Source: Oxalobacteraceae bacterium OTU3CINTB1
GTDB lineage: Bacteria > Pseudomonadota > Gammaproteobacteria > Burkholderiales > Burkholderiaceae_D
Assembly (NCBI GenBank): GCA_024123955.1
Contig: CP099652.1
Coordinates: 124,001-188,000, forward strand
DNA: 64,000 bases
Direction of reading: 5' to 3'
This document shows, in pieces, positions 41,418 through 48,929 of the stretch (the first letter of the stretch is position 1; each line of letters opens with the position of its first letter). The notes under the pieces were generated by a model. That model did no database searches and had not been told where the DNA came from. It saw only the letters and a program-made list of their open reading frames with translations. The position numbers were made by a program, and so were the translations under genes.

Positions 41418-42701
41418 TCAACCCAGCCGCCGAACCCCAGCCACCACCAGCACCGCACCCGCCACAAGGCTGGCCGCCAGCAGATAAATGCCGTTGGCCG
41501 TGCTATGCGTGGCGTCCTTGATCGCGCCCACCAGATACGGGCTGACGAAGCCGGCAAGATTGCCGACCGAATTGATCAGCGCGATGCCGGCCGCCGCCGC
41601 CGCGCCGCCCAGCATCGCCGTCGGCAGGCTCCAGAAGATCGGGAACGTCGTCAGGATGCCGGCCGTCGCCACGCTCAGCGCCGCCATTGCGATGACGGTG
41701 TTGTCGCTGTAGACGGTGGCGACGATCAGTCCCAGCGCGCCGGCCAGCGCGGCCACCGCCGCGTGCCAGCGCCGCTCGCCGCTGCGGTCCGAGTGGCGCG
41801 CGGCCAGCACCATGACTACCGCCGCGACGAAATACGGGATCGCTGTCAGCAGGCCGATGGTGAAGACATCGTCGATGCCGCTGTTCTTGACCAGCTGCGG
41901 CAGCCAGAAACTGACGCCATACAATCCCATCACGAACAGGAAGTACACCAGCGCCAGCAGCCATACCTTGCCGTTGCTGAACATCCGCGCGAGCGGCATG
42001 TGCTGTTGTTGCTTGCGGTCTTCGGCGATCGCTTGCTCCAGCTGTTGCTTGTCGCCTTCACTGAGCCACTTGGCCGCGCGGATGCCGTCGTCCAGATAGA
42101 ACAGCGTCCAGATACCGAGCAACATCGACGGCACGCCTTCGAGCAGGAACAGCCACTGCCATCCGCTCAAGCCGTGCAGCCCGGCGAAGGTTTTCATGAT
42201 CCAGCCCGACAGCGGACCGCCGACCACGCCGGCCACGGCCACGCCGCTCATGAACAACGCCACCATGCGGGCGCGGCGGTGCGCCGGATACCAGTAGGTC
42301 AGGTACAGGATGATGCCGGGGAAGAAGCCCGCCTCGGCCGCGCCGAGCAGGAATCGCAGCACGTAGAAACTGGCGACGCTGTCGACGAACATCATCGCCG
42401 ACGAGATCACGCCCCAGCTGATCATGATGCGGGCGATCCAGATGCGCGCGCCGGTGCGCGTCATCAGCAAGTTGGACGGCACCTCGAACAAAAAGTAGCC
42501 GACGAAGAAGATGCCGGCGCCGACGCCGTACACGGTGTCGCTGAAGCGCAGGTCCGACAGCATCTGCAATTTGGCGAAGCCGACGTTGACGCGGTCGAGA
42601 TAGGCGGCCACGTAGCACAGGAACAGGAAAGGCATCAGCCGCCAGCTGACGCGGCGGTACAGGCTGTCGAGGGGATCGCTACTAGTGTCGTTGCGCCGCA
42701 T
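41418..42701 (-). CDS. MFS transporter (anion:cation symporter type)
   Basis: 427 aa with twelve hydrophobic segments. MPFLFLCYVAAYLDRVNVGF, GAGIFFVGYFLFEVPSNLLM, RFLLGAAEAGFFPGIILYLT and YWYPAHRRARMVALFMSG are signatures of the ACS family (hexuronate, phthalate, tartrate and related carboxylate uptake). The central loop (~195-235, DKQQLEQAIAEDRKQQQ) is hydrophilic. No catabolic genes lie next to it, so the substrate is unknown; probably an organic anion with H+. Monocistronic by context, between dinB and the tRNA pair. Confidence 0.92.
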   Translation of the reverse strand: MRRNDTSSDPLDSLYRRVSWRLMPFLFLCYVAAYLDRVNVGFAKLQMLSDLRFSDTVYGVGAGIFFVGYFLFEVPSNLLMTRTGARIWIARIMISWGVISSAMMFVDSVASFYVLRFLLGAAEAGFFPGIILYLTYWYPAHRRARMVALFMSGVAVAGVVGGPLSGWIMKTFAGLHGLSGWQWLFLLEGVPSMLLGIWTLFYLDDGIRAAKWLSEGDKQQLEQAIAEDRKQQQHMPLARMFSNGKVWLLALVYFLFVMGLYGVSFWLPQLVKNSGIDDVFTIGLLTAIPYFVAAVVMVLAARHSDRSGERRWHAAVAALAGALGLIVATVYSDNTVIAMAALSVATAGILTTFPIFWSLPTAMLGGAAAAAGIALINSVGNLAGFVSPYLVGAIKDATHSTANGIYLLAASLVAGAVLVVAGVRRLG

Positions 42702-42792
42702 GGGGTCTCTTTCTTCTTGGTTCGTCGCGGCCCTATCTTGACACCCCCAAACAGGCGCGCGGGCAATTTTTCTAAATTATTTACAAAACCCC

Positions 42793-42822
42793 TTGCGGAA
42801 CCGATAAACCAGCTTGTAGAAT
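42793..42822 (+). promoter_or_regulatory. promoter of the tRNA-Val/tRNA-Asp unit
   Basis: TTGCGG (42793-42798) and TAGAAT (42817-42822) with an 18-base spacer, about 55 bases before the first tRNA. Confidence 0.55.
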
Positions 42823-42877
42823 ACGGCCTCGTTCAGCAGTTGTAGCAGTTAAATGAAACAACGCTGATAAGTTTTCT

Positions 42878-42953
42878 GGGTGCTTAGCTCAGTTGGTAGA
42901 GCGGCGCCCTTACAAGGCGTAGGTCGGGAGTTCGACCCTCTCAGCACCCACCA
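42878..42953 (+). tRNA. tRNA-Val (anticodon TAC)
   Basis: 76 bases including an encoded CCA. The acceptor GGGTGCT pairs with AGCACCC, the D-arm GCTC/GAGC is present, the anticodon stem is GCGCC/GGCGT with TAC at 42911-42913, and the T-arm GGGAG-TTCGACC-CTCTC is present. Confidence 0.97.
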
Positions 42954-42975
42954 GAGAAAACGATAAAACGAATTA

Positions 42976-43052
42976 GGAGTGGTAGTTCAGTTGGTTAGAA
43001 TACCGGCCTGTCACGCCGGGGGTCGCGGGTTCGAGTCCCGTCCACTCCGCCA
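42976..43052 (+). tRNA. tRNA-Asp (anticodon GTC)
   Basis: 77 bases including encoded CCA. The acceptor GGAGTGG pairs with CCACTCC, GTC lies at 43010-43012 and the T-arm CGGGTTCGAGTCCCG is canonical. It lies 22 bases after tRNA-Val, in the same transcript. Confidence 0.97.
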
Positions 43053-43061
43053 ACATTCCTT

Positions 43062-43087
43062 AAGGGCCCGATTTCGATTGGGCCCTT
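43062..43087 (+). terminator. terminator of the tRNA unit
   Basis: AAGGGCCC (43062-43069) and GGGCCCTT (43080-43087) pair perfectly around a 10-base loop, followed by ATTCATTT. The T-tract is imperfect. Confidence 0.6.
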
Positions 43088-43110
43088 ATTCATTTCCGCT
43101 TCAGAAAACG

Positions 43111-44418
43111 CTACACCGCCACCCGCTCCAGCGCCGCGACGAACTGGTCGACCTGCGCCTCGGAGGTGAAGATCGACGGCGTCACGCGCACGCACGCGCC
43201 GGAGGCGAGGCCGTCGCGCATGACGGTGAACACGCGATGCTCCCGCAACAGGCGCCGGGACAGGGCGAGATTATCGGCCACCGACGCGCGGCCCTTCAAA
43301 CGGAACGACGAAATCGCGCTGGTCAGGCGCGGATCGGCGGAAGCCAGCACCTCAACACCCGCCATCCCGCGCACCTGCTCGACCCAGCGGTTGCGCAAGC
43401 GATGCAGCCTGGCCTGCTTGTTCGCGACGCCTATGCGCTGATGCAGATCCAGCGCCACCGGCAACGACAAATACGCGGCGAAGTTGACGGTGCCGGTGTG
43501 CACCCGCGTGCGGATATCGTCGCCGGCCGCCTCGCCCATGTACGGATCGATATCGGCCACGCGCCCGCGCCGGATATAGACAGCGCCGACGCCGACCGGC
43601 GCGCCGATCCACTTGTGCAGATTGATGCCGACGAAGTCCGCCTGCAAATCCGGGATGCGCATGTCGAGCTGGCCGAAGCCGTGCGCCGTGTCGACGATGG
43701 CGTCGATGCCGCGCTCGCGCGCCATGCGGCTGATCTCGGCCACCGGCAGCACCATGCCGTTGCGGTGGTTGACGTGGGTGAGCAGCATCATGCGCAGCCC
43801 GGGATGCCGGTCCATCGCCTGCGCGTAGCAATCGATCAGCGACTGGTACGTGGCCGGCTCCGGCATGGCGATCGACACCACCTCGACGCCGCGCCGCTCC
43901 TTGAGCCAGTGCACGGCCTTGATCATGTTGTCATAGTCGATGTCGGCGCACAGCACCACGTCGCCGGGACGCAGCTTGTTGTAGCCGCCGATCAGCGCCA
44001 GCAACGCCTCGGTGGCACCACGCGTGAAGACGATCTCGTCGCGCTCGACGCCCAGCGCCTGGGCGGCACGGGCGCGCGCCGCCTCGTACTCGGCCGGAAA
44101 CTGCACGCGGCCGTAGTAGGCGTTGCCGCGATTGGCTTCCAGCGTGTGGCGCTCGTAAGCCTCGGCCACCGGCCGCGCCATCGAGCCCCAATAGCCGTTG
44201 TCGAGCATCGTTACTTCGTCGGTCACATCGTACAGGTCCGCCACCGATTGCCAGTAGCCGGTATCGGCGGCCAGCGATTCCGGCCCCAGTAGCGGGCGCA
44301 CCGGAAATGGCGGCGAGGTGTTCGACGCCATCGCACCGGCCGGCGCCAAGGACAAAGGTAAGGACAACATCGCTCCGGCGCGCAGCAAGGCGCGCCGGCT
44401 CAAATCAGGCTGGCTCAA
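43111..44418 (-). CDS. Tat-exported class V aminotransferase (isopenicillin N epimerase-like)
   Basis: 435 aa. The N-terminus MSQPDLSRRALLRAGAMLSL is a twin-arginine signal, so the PLP enzyme should be exported folded. PLP features: NRGNAYYGRVQFPAEYEAAR, FTRGATEALLALIGGYN, DAIVDTAHGFGQLDM, and the Schiff-base lysine in FVGINLHKWIGAPVGVGAVY. Related proteins are annotated as isopenicillin-N epimerase or cysteine desulfurase-like. The start overlaps the TonB receptor stop by four bases (ATGA), so receptor and enzyme are translationally coupled. This suggests the enzyme processes an amino-group compound taken up by that receptor. Confidence 0.88.
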   Translation of the reverse strand: MSQPDLSRRALLRAGAMLSLPLSLAPAGAMASNTSPPFPVRPLLGPESLAADTGYWQSVADLYDVTDEVTMLDNGYWGSMARPVAEAYERHTLEANRGNAYYGRVQFPAEYEAARARAAQALGVERDEIVFTRGATEALLALIGGYNKLRPGDVVLCADIDYDNMIKAVHWLKERRGVEVVSIAMPEPATYQSLIDCYAQAMDRHPGLRMMLLTHVNHRNGMVLPVAEISRMARERGIDAIVDTAHGFGQLDMRIPDLQADFVGINLHKWIGAPVGVGAVYIRRGRVADIDPYMGEAAGDDIRTRVHTGTVNFAAYLSLPVALDLHQRIGVANKQARLHRLRNRWVEQVRGMAGVEVLASADPRLTSAISSFRLKGRASVADNLALSRRLLREHRVFTVMRDGLASGACVRVTPSIFTSEAQVDQFVAALERVAV

Positions 44419-46808
44419 AACTTCACCGTGTAGTCGATGTAGAGATTGCGGCCATCGGTATCGTAAGGCGCGTTGCGCGAGTAGATCAGGCCACGGCTGG
44501 CCTGAAACACCGCTTCGTCCGGATACTTATTGAGGACGTTGTCGACGCCGAAGCGCAGCGCGTGGTTCTTGGCGATCTTGACGCTGGCCGCGAGGTCGAG
44601 GAAGCGCATCGCGCCGAAACGCTGGAAGATGTCGCCGGTGGCGTTGCCGGTGCTGTCGGTCCAGGCGCCGTAGTGGCGCAGGCGCGCCAGGGCGCTCCAG
44701 GCGCCGAGGTCGTAGGTGGCGCTGACGGTCGCCTTCTGGCGCGGCAGGCGCTCCTCGAACACGGTGCGCTGGCTGGCGTTGGTGGCGACGCTCGAACTGC
44801 CGCTATCGACCTTGGTGCTGTTGTAGTTGAACGCGGCGGTGAAGTTGAGTTTGCCGTCGCCGACGCGGCTCAGATAGCTGCCGACCACATCGACGCCGCG
44901 CGTGGTGGTGTCGAAGTCGTTGGTGAAATAGCTGACCGAGGTGTAGCGCAGCGGATTGGCGACGCCGGCCGGCACGGCGAACGAGGCCGACGTGCTGAAA
45001 CGGTCGCGCAGCTTGATGTCGTACAGGTCGACCGAACCGGACAGGCCCAGCGCCGTCTTCCACGTGAAGCCCAGCGACAGGTTCTTCGATTTTTCCGGCT
45101 GCAGCGGCTTGGCGCCCAGCGCGACGGCCAGCGGATCGCCGTTCGACAGGCGGCCGGTGGTGAACACCAGCAAGGTCTTGGTGTCGAGGCCCTGGCTGGT
45201 GCTGTTGGTGTTGAGCTGGCCCGGCGTCGGCGCCCGGAAGCCGGTCGAGTACGAGCCGCGCAACGCGAAGTCCGGCGACAACGCCAGGCGCGCCGACAGC
45301 TTGCCGTTGAGCGTGTCGCCGAATTCGGAGAAGTCCTCGTAGCGCAACGCCGCGCCGACGGTGATCATCGTGCCGAGCGGCGCCTCGACGTCGAGATAGG
45401 CGGCGTAGCTGTCCTGCCCCCAGCTGCCGGCCTGGCGGTCGCTGAAGCCCGGCGCGCCGTTGGAGTTGGCATCCAGCCCGGCGGCCGCGCCCGGCCCCAC
45501 CGCGTACGACGCCGGATCGCCGGCCCTTACCTTGTAGGTCTCGTTGCGGTACTCGGCGCCGAAGGCGACGTTGACCGGCTGCGCCAGCGCCGGCAAGCGC
45601 CACTCGTAGTTGAAGTTGGCGTTGACCAGCTTTTCCCGCTGCGTCAGGCGGCCCAGGTAGAACGAGGTCGGGCTGTTCGGTCCGAGCGAGGCGTTGATCG
45701 AGTTGTGCAGGCCGTAATCGATGGCGTTGGCGCCGTACGACGCGCTGACATCCCACGCCAGCGCCTCGCTGAAGCGGCCGCGCACGCCGGCCAGCACTTG
45801 CAGGTCATCCTGCTTGTTGGTGTACTGCGGGCTAAAGCCCAGCGGATAAATGCTGCGCACGTCCCAACCCGGGAACACGGCGCCGGTCTTGTAGACGCTG
45901 GTGCTGGTGTCGGGATTGCGCCAGTTGAAATCGGACGTGCCGTCGCTGTGGCCGACCAGGCCATGGCCATACAGCACGGTGTCGCCCGCCAGGCCCAGGC
46001 TGGCGTTGAAGCCGGCGCGCTGGCTCTCCAGTTCGGGCTGGCCCCAGCGCTGCACCGGATTGGGCACGGCCAGGGTCGGATGCGCGGCCTGGAAGGCGAT
46101 CGCGTCCGGACGCTGACGGGTGCGCGAGGTCGGGTCCGACTTCGCCGCCTCGGCGAAGAACAGCACGCGGCCGTCGTCGCCGAACGCGAAACCGTATTTG
46201 GCGTTGAGTTCGTTGGACTTGCCGTCGCCCTCGCTGTACTGCGCATGGCGCGCGGTCAGCTCGCCGCCGACCGAGTCGTCGAGGATGATGTTGATGACGC
46301 CGGCGATCGCGTCCGAGCCGTACTGGGCGGAGGCGCCGTCGCGCAGCACCTCGATGCGCTTGATGGCGCTGGTCGGAATCTGCGCCAGATCCGGCGCCTG
46401 GGCGCCGCGCGCGCCAAGCAAGGCGCTGCGGTGGAAGCGGCGGCCATTGACCAGCACCAAGGTCTGGTCCGGCGACAGGCCGCGCAGCGTGGCCGGACGC
46501 ACGAACACCTGGCCGTCCGCCATCGGCAGACGCTGCACCACATACGATGGCACCAGTTGCGCCAGCACGTCGTTCAGGTCGGACGATTCGACGGCGCCGA
46601 TTTCCTCGCGGGTGAACACATCGACCGGCGCCAGGGTGTCGAACTGCGTACGGTTGCTGCTGCGGGTGCCGGTCACGATCACCGATTGCTGCGCCTGCGC
46701 CACGTCGGCGGATGAGACGGACCCGGCGTTCTGGGCGTGGGCGCCGGGCAATGCGTTGTAGGCGCACAGGGCGGCGGCGATGGCGATTTGGCTGCGTTTG
46801 ATAGTCAT
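44415..46808 (-). CDS. TonB-dependent outer-membrane receptor
   Basis: 797 aa. Signal peptide QIAIAAALCAYNALPGAHAQ, then a TonB-box-like QQSVIVTGTR, a plug domain (~50-165: EIGAVESSDLNDVLAQLVPS ... RIEVLRDGASAQYGSDAIAG), and a 22-strand-type barrel to the terminal aromatic YIDYTVKF. GAVNIIL-type plug ends (GVINIILDD) are typical of the large group of non-siderophore receptors for carbohydrates, peptides or vitamins. No Fur box was found upstream. Cotranscribed with the exported aminotransferase through an ATGA overlap. Confidence 0.92.
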   Translation of the reverse strand: MTIKRSQIAIAAALCAYNALPGAHAQNAGSVSSADVAQAQQSVIVTGTRSSNRTQFDTLAPVDVFTREEIGAVESSDLNDVLAQLVPSYVVQRLPMADGQVFVRPATLRGLSPDQTLVLVNGRRFHRSALLGARGAQAPDLAQIPTSAIKRIEVLRDGASAQYGSDAIAGVINIILDDSVGGELTARHAQYSEGDGKSNELNAKYGFAFGDDGRVLFFAEAAKSDPTSRTRQRPDAIAFQAAHPTLAVPNPVQRWGQPELESQRAGFNASLGLAGDTVLYGHGLVGHSDGTSDFNWRNPDTSTSVYKTGAVFPGWDVRSIYPLGFSPQYTNKQDDLQVLAGVRGRFSEALAWDVSASYGANAIDYGLHNSINASLGPNSPTSFYLGRLTQREKLVNANFNYEWRLPALAQPVNVAFGAEYRNETYKVRAGDPASYAVGPGAAAGLDANSNGAPGFSDRQAGSWGQDSYAAYLDVEAPLGTMITVGAALRYEDFSEFGDTLNGKLSARLALSPDFALRGSYSTGFRAPTPGQLNTNSTSQGLDTKTLLVFTTGRLSNGDPLAVALGAKPLQPEKSKNLSLGFTWKTALGLSGSVDLYDIKLRDRFSTSASFAVPAGVANPLRYTSVSYFTNDFDTTTRGVDVVGSYLSRVGDGKLNFTAAFNYNSTKVDSGSSSVATNASQRTVFEERLPRQKATVSATYDLGAWSALARLRHYGAWTDSTGNATGDIFQRFGAMRFLDLAASVKIAKNHALRFGVDNVLNKYPDEAVFQASRGLIYSRNAPYDTDGRNLYIDYTVKF

Positions 46809-47087
46809 TGGCTCAATCTGGTTAAGAAAAAAATAACCTCAACTTCTATTAATTTCATTCAAGTGGGATGAACGTCGGCGAAGCGGGCGGGCGTGAGCTT
46901 ACAAAACCAGTGTGTCAGGGGCATGACGCGATTCATGCCTGAAATGTACGGCATGTGTGTAATTTGCAAAAATTTCCGCGACTAAAGGCTTTAATGGCGT
47001 AAAACCGGCGACAATGTCTGCCATAGGCCGCCAATCGGCAGCGATACCGCGCAATTGCGTTACTTCCCCACTTGGAGTTTTTTCTCG

Positions 47088-47567
47088 ATGTTCGGCTTTT
47101 TCAGGTCCCCCACTTTGTCGCCGCGCTTGCTGCGGCTGAAGGATTCGGCGCTGTTCGCCTCGCTGACGCCCCTCGAACTGAAGACCGTCGATGGCTTGAT
47201 GCATGAGCGCCGCTATCTCGCCGACGAGATCATCTTCGACGAAGGCGAGGAAGGCCAGGCGCTGTATGTGGTGATGTCGGGCCGGGTGCTGGTCAGCCGC
47301 CAGGTGGCTGCCGGACGCGAAGTGGTGGCCGAGCTGTCGGCCGGCTCCTTCTTCGGCGACATGGCGCTGCTGGACGATTCGCCGCGCAACGCCCAGACGC
47401 GCGCGCTGGAAAACTGCGAGCTGGCCGTGTTCTTCCGCGCCGACTTCATGGGACTGATGGAAACCGACGCCGTGATCGGCTACAAGATCGCGCTGGCCCT
47501 GGCGCGCCACATCGGCACCCGCCTGCGCGAATGGATGGGCGCGGCGCCGCATTTCGAGGCGCTATGA
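47088..47567 (+). CDS. cyclic-nucleotide-binding (Crp-like) domain protein
   Basis: 159 aa from the ATG at 47088 with TTGGAG upstream. A single cNMP domain (~25-140): LFASLTPLELKTVDGLMHER, GEEGQALYVVMSGRVLVSRQ, LSAGSFFGDMALLDDSPRNA and TRALENCELAVFFRADFMGL. The residues RNAQTRA correspond to the phosphate-binding R(S/T)A region. There is no HTH after it, so it is not a transcription factor. It overlaps the permease gene by ATGA, so it probably forms a ligand-sensing partner for that membrane protein. It is divergent from the TonB receptor across 279 bases in which I see no gene. Confidence 0.87.
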   Translation: MFGFFRSPTLSPRLLRLKDSALFASLTPLELKTVDGLMHERRYLADEIIFDEGEEGQALYVVMSGRVLVSRQVAAGREVVAELSAGSFFGDMALLDDSPRNAQTRALENCELAVFFRADFMGLMETDAVIGYKIALALARHIGTRLREWMGAAPHFEAL

Positions 47568-48691
47568 CGTTCATGCCCACCCAACAGCGGGCCGGTCCGG
47601 TGGTCTGGAGCGGCATCATCGCCGCCACCTGCGCGCTGCTGTTCCTGTTGCAGCAGATGCTGTTCCTCGCGATCCCCTTCCTGTTCGGCATCGTGCTGTA
47701 CTACATCATGCAACCGCCGATGCAGCGCCTGATCCGCGCCGGCGTGCGCGTGAACGCAGCCATCCTGACGGTCGGTTCGGCGTTCCTGCTGGTGTTGTTG
47801 ATCGTCATCGTGATCGCCATACAATGGGATTCCGGCCCCTCCGAGCCGTGGCAGGACATGCTGGGCCGCTACATCACCGGCGGGCTGGAATTCGTGCGCC
47901 AGACGATGCTGTCGCTGGAGCGCGAGTTCCCCATCCTGAAACAGGTCAAGCTGGCGCGCACCGTCAACAGCCGGGTCAATTCCTTCACCGGCACCTTCGT
48001 GCAAAAGCACCTGACGGAAATCCTGGTGTCGGTGGCGGCGTGGCTGCCGTCGCTGCTGCTGGCGCCGTTTTTGACTTTCTTCTTCCTGCGCGACGGCCTG
48101 CGCTTCAAGAAATTCCTGGCGCGCGCGGTGCCGAACGCCTTCTTCGAAAAGACCTTGTGCCTGCTGCACGAGGTCGACCAGACCGCGCACCGCTACTTCC
48201 AGGGCCTGGTCAAGCTAACCCTGCTCGACACGGCGGTGCTGGCGCTCGGCCTGTGGGCGATCGGCGTGTCCTCGCCGCTGGTGCTGGGGCTGATCGCGGC
48301 GGTGCTGGCGTGGGTGCCGTATGTCGGCTCCATCCTCGGCTGCGTGCTGGTGGTGATGGTCGCCTCGACCGACGCGCCCGGCGATCCGTCGGTGGCCTAC
48401 CTGGCCATCGGCGTGTTCATCCTGGTGCGCCTGCTGGACGACTTCGTCTTCATGCCGCTGACGCTTGGGCGCAGCCTGCACATCCACCCGCTCATCACGG
48501 TGCTGATGATCTTCATCGGCGGCTACGTGGCCGGCGTGGCCGGGCTGATGCTGGTGCTGCCGCTGCTCGGCGTGGTCATGGTCGTCGGCGAAACGCTGGG
48601 GCGGCTGATCACCGATGCGCGCCTGCGCGCGCGCCACCGCAACGCCATCCACCTGCGCGACAAGCAAGCCAGCGTCGACCTCGTCACGTAA
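47564..48691 (+). CDS. AI-2E family (PerM-like) transporter
   Basis: 375 aa from the ATG at 47564. Hydrophobic segments occur at ~15-60, ~75-95, ~155-180 and a cluster at ~215-345. LAWVPYVGSILGCVLVVMVA, RLLDDFVFMPLTLGRSLHIH and PLITVLMIFIGGYVAGVAGL are characteristic of the AI-2E/PerM permease family (TqsA, YdgG, YhhT), now partly viewed as transporters or antiporters. The substrate is not predictable. Translation is coupled to the cNMP-domain protein upstream. Palindromic element D begins 12 bases after the stop. Confidence 0.9.
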   Translation: MTFMPTQQRAGPVVWSGIIAATCALLFLLQQMLFLAIPFLFGIVLYYIMQPPMQRLIRAGVRVNAAILTVGSAFLLVLLIVIVIAIQWDSGPSEPWQDMLGRYITGGLEFVRQTMLSLEREFPILKQVKLARTVNSRVNSFTGTFVQKHLTEILVSVAAWLPSLLLAPFLTFFFLRDGLRFKKFLARAVPNAFFEKTLCLLHEVDQTAHRYFQGLVKLTLLDTAVLALGLWAIGVSSPLVLGLIAAVLAWVPYVGSILGCVLVVMVASTDAPGDPSVAYLAIGVFILVRLLDDFVFMPLTLGRSLHIHPLITVLMIFIGGYVAGVAGLMLVLPLLGVVMVVGETLGRLITDARLRARHRNAIHLRDKQASVDLVT

Positions 48692-48702
48692 AACACCCTG
48701 CG

Positions 48703-48787
48703 GGGGTCAAGTCTGTCATTCAGACACGACCACAGCTGTACGGGACGCCTACTGATCAGGACGTGTCCAAAAGACAGACTTGACCCC
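48703..48787. repeat. palindromic element D of the GGGGTCA family
   Basis: 29-base arms 48703-48731 and 48759-48787. The outer 15 (GGGGTCAAGTCTGTC) pair perfectly and the inner part with mismatches. Its outer arm is the same as in element B. It lies between the permease stop and the Fur-boxed promoter. Confidence 0.82.
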
Positions 48788-48824
48788 GAGGCATGGTCGG
48801 ACCGCCGCGTGCCGCCGATTTCCA

Positions 48825-48853
48825 TTGACTTTTGAATGAGAATCGTTATCATT
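48825..48853 (+). promoter_or_regulatory. Fur-controlled promoter
   Basis: TTGACT (48825-48830), a 16-base spacer and TATCAT (48847-48852). AATGAGAATCGTTATCATT (48835-48853) matches the 19-base Fur box closely and overlaps the -10. Confidence 0.88.
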
Positions 48854-48929
48854 CCTGTTTCGGCTGGAATACCAGTAATTACAATCTTTCCCGCCTCCCC
48901 GTTTTCGCCAAAACTCATAACAGGAATCA

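Noticed and set aside
42878..43052. Integration (att) site at the tRNA pair
   Set aside because: No integrase gene and no repeated tRNA 3' end seen nearby.
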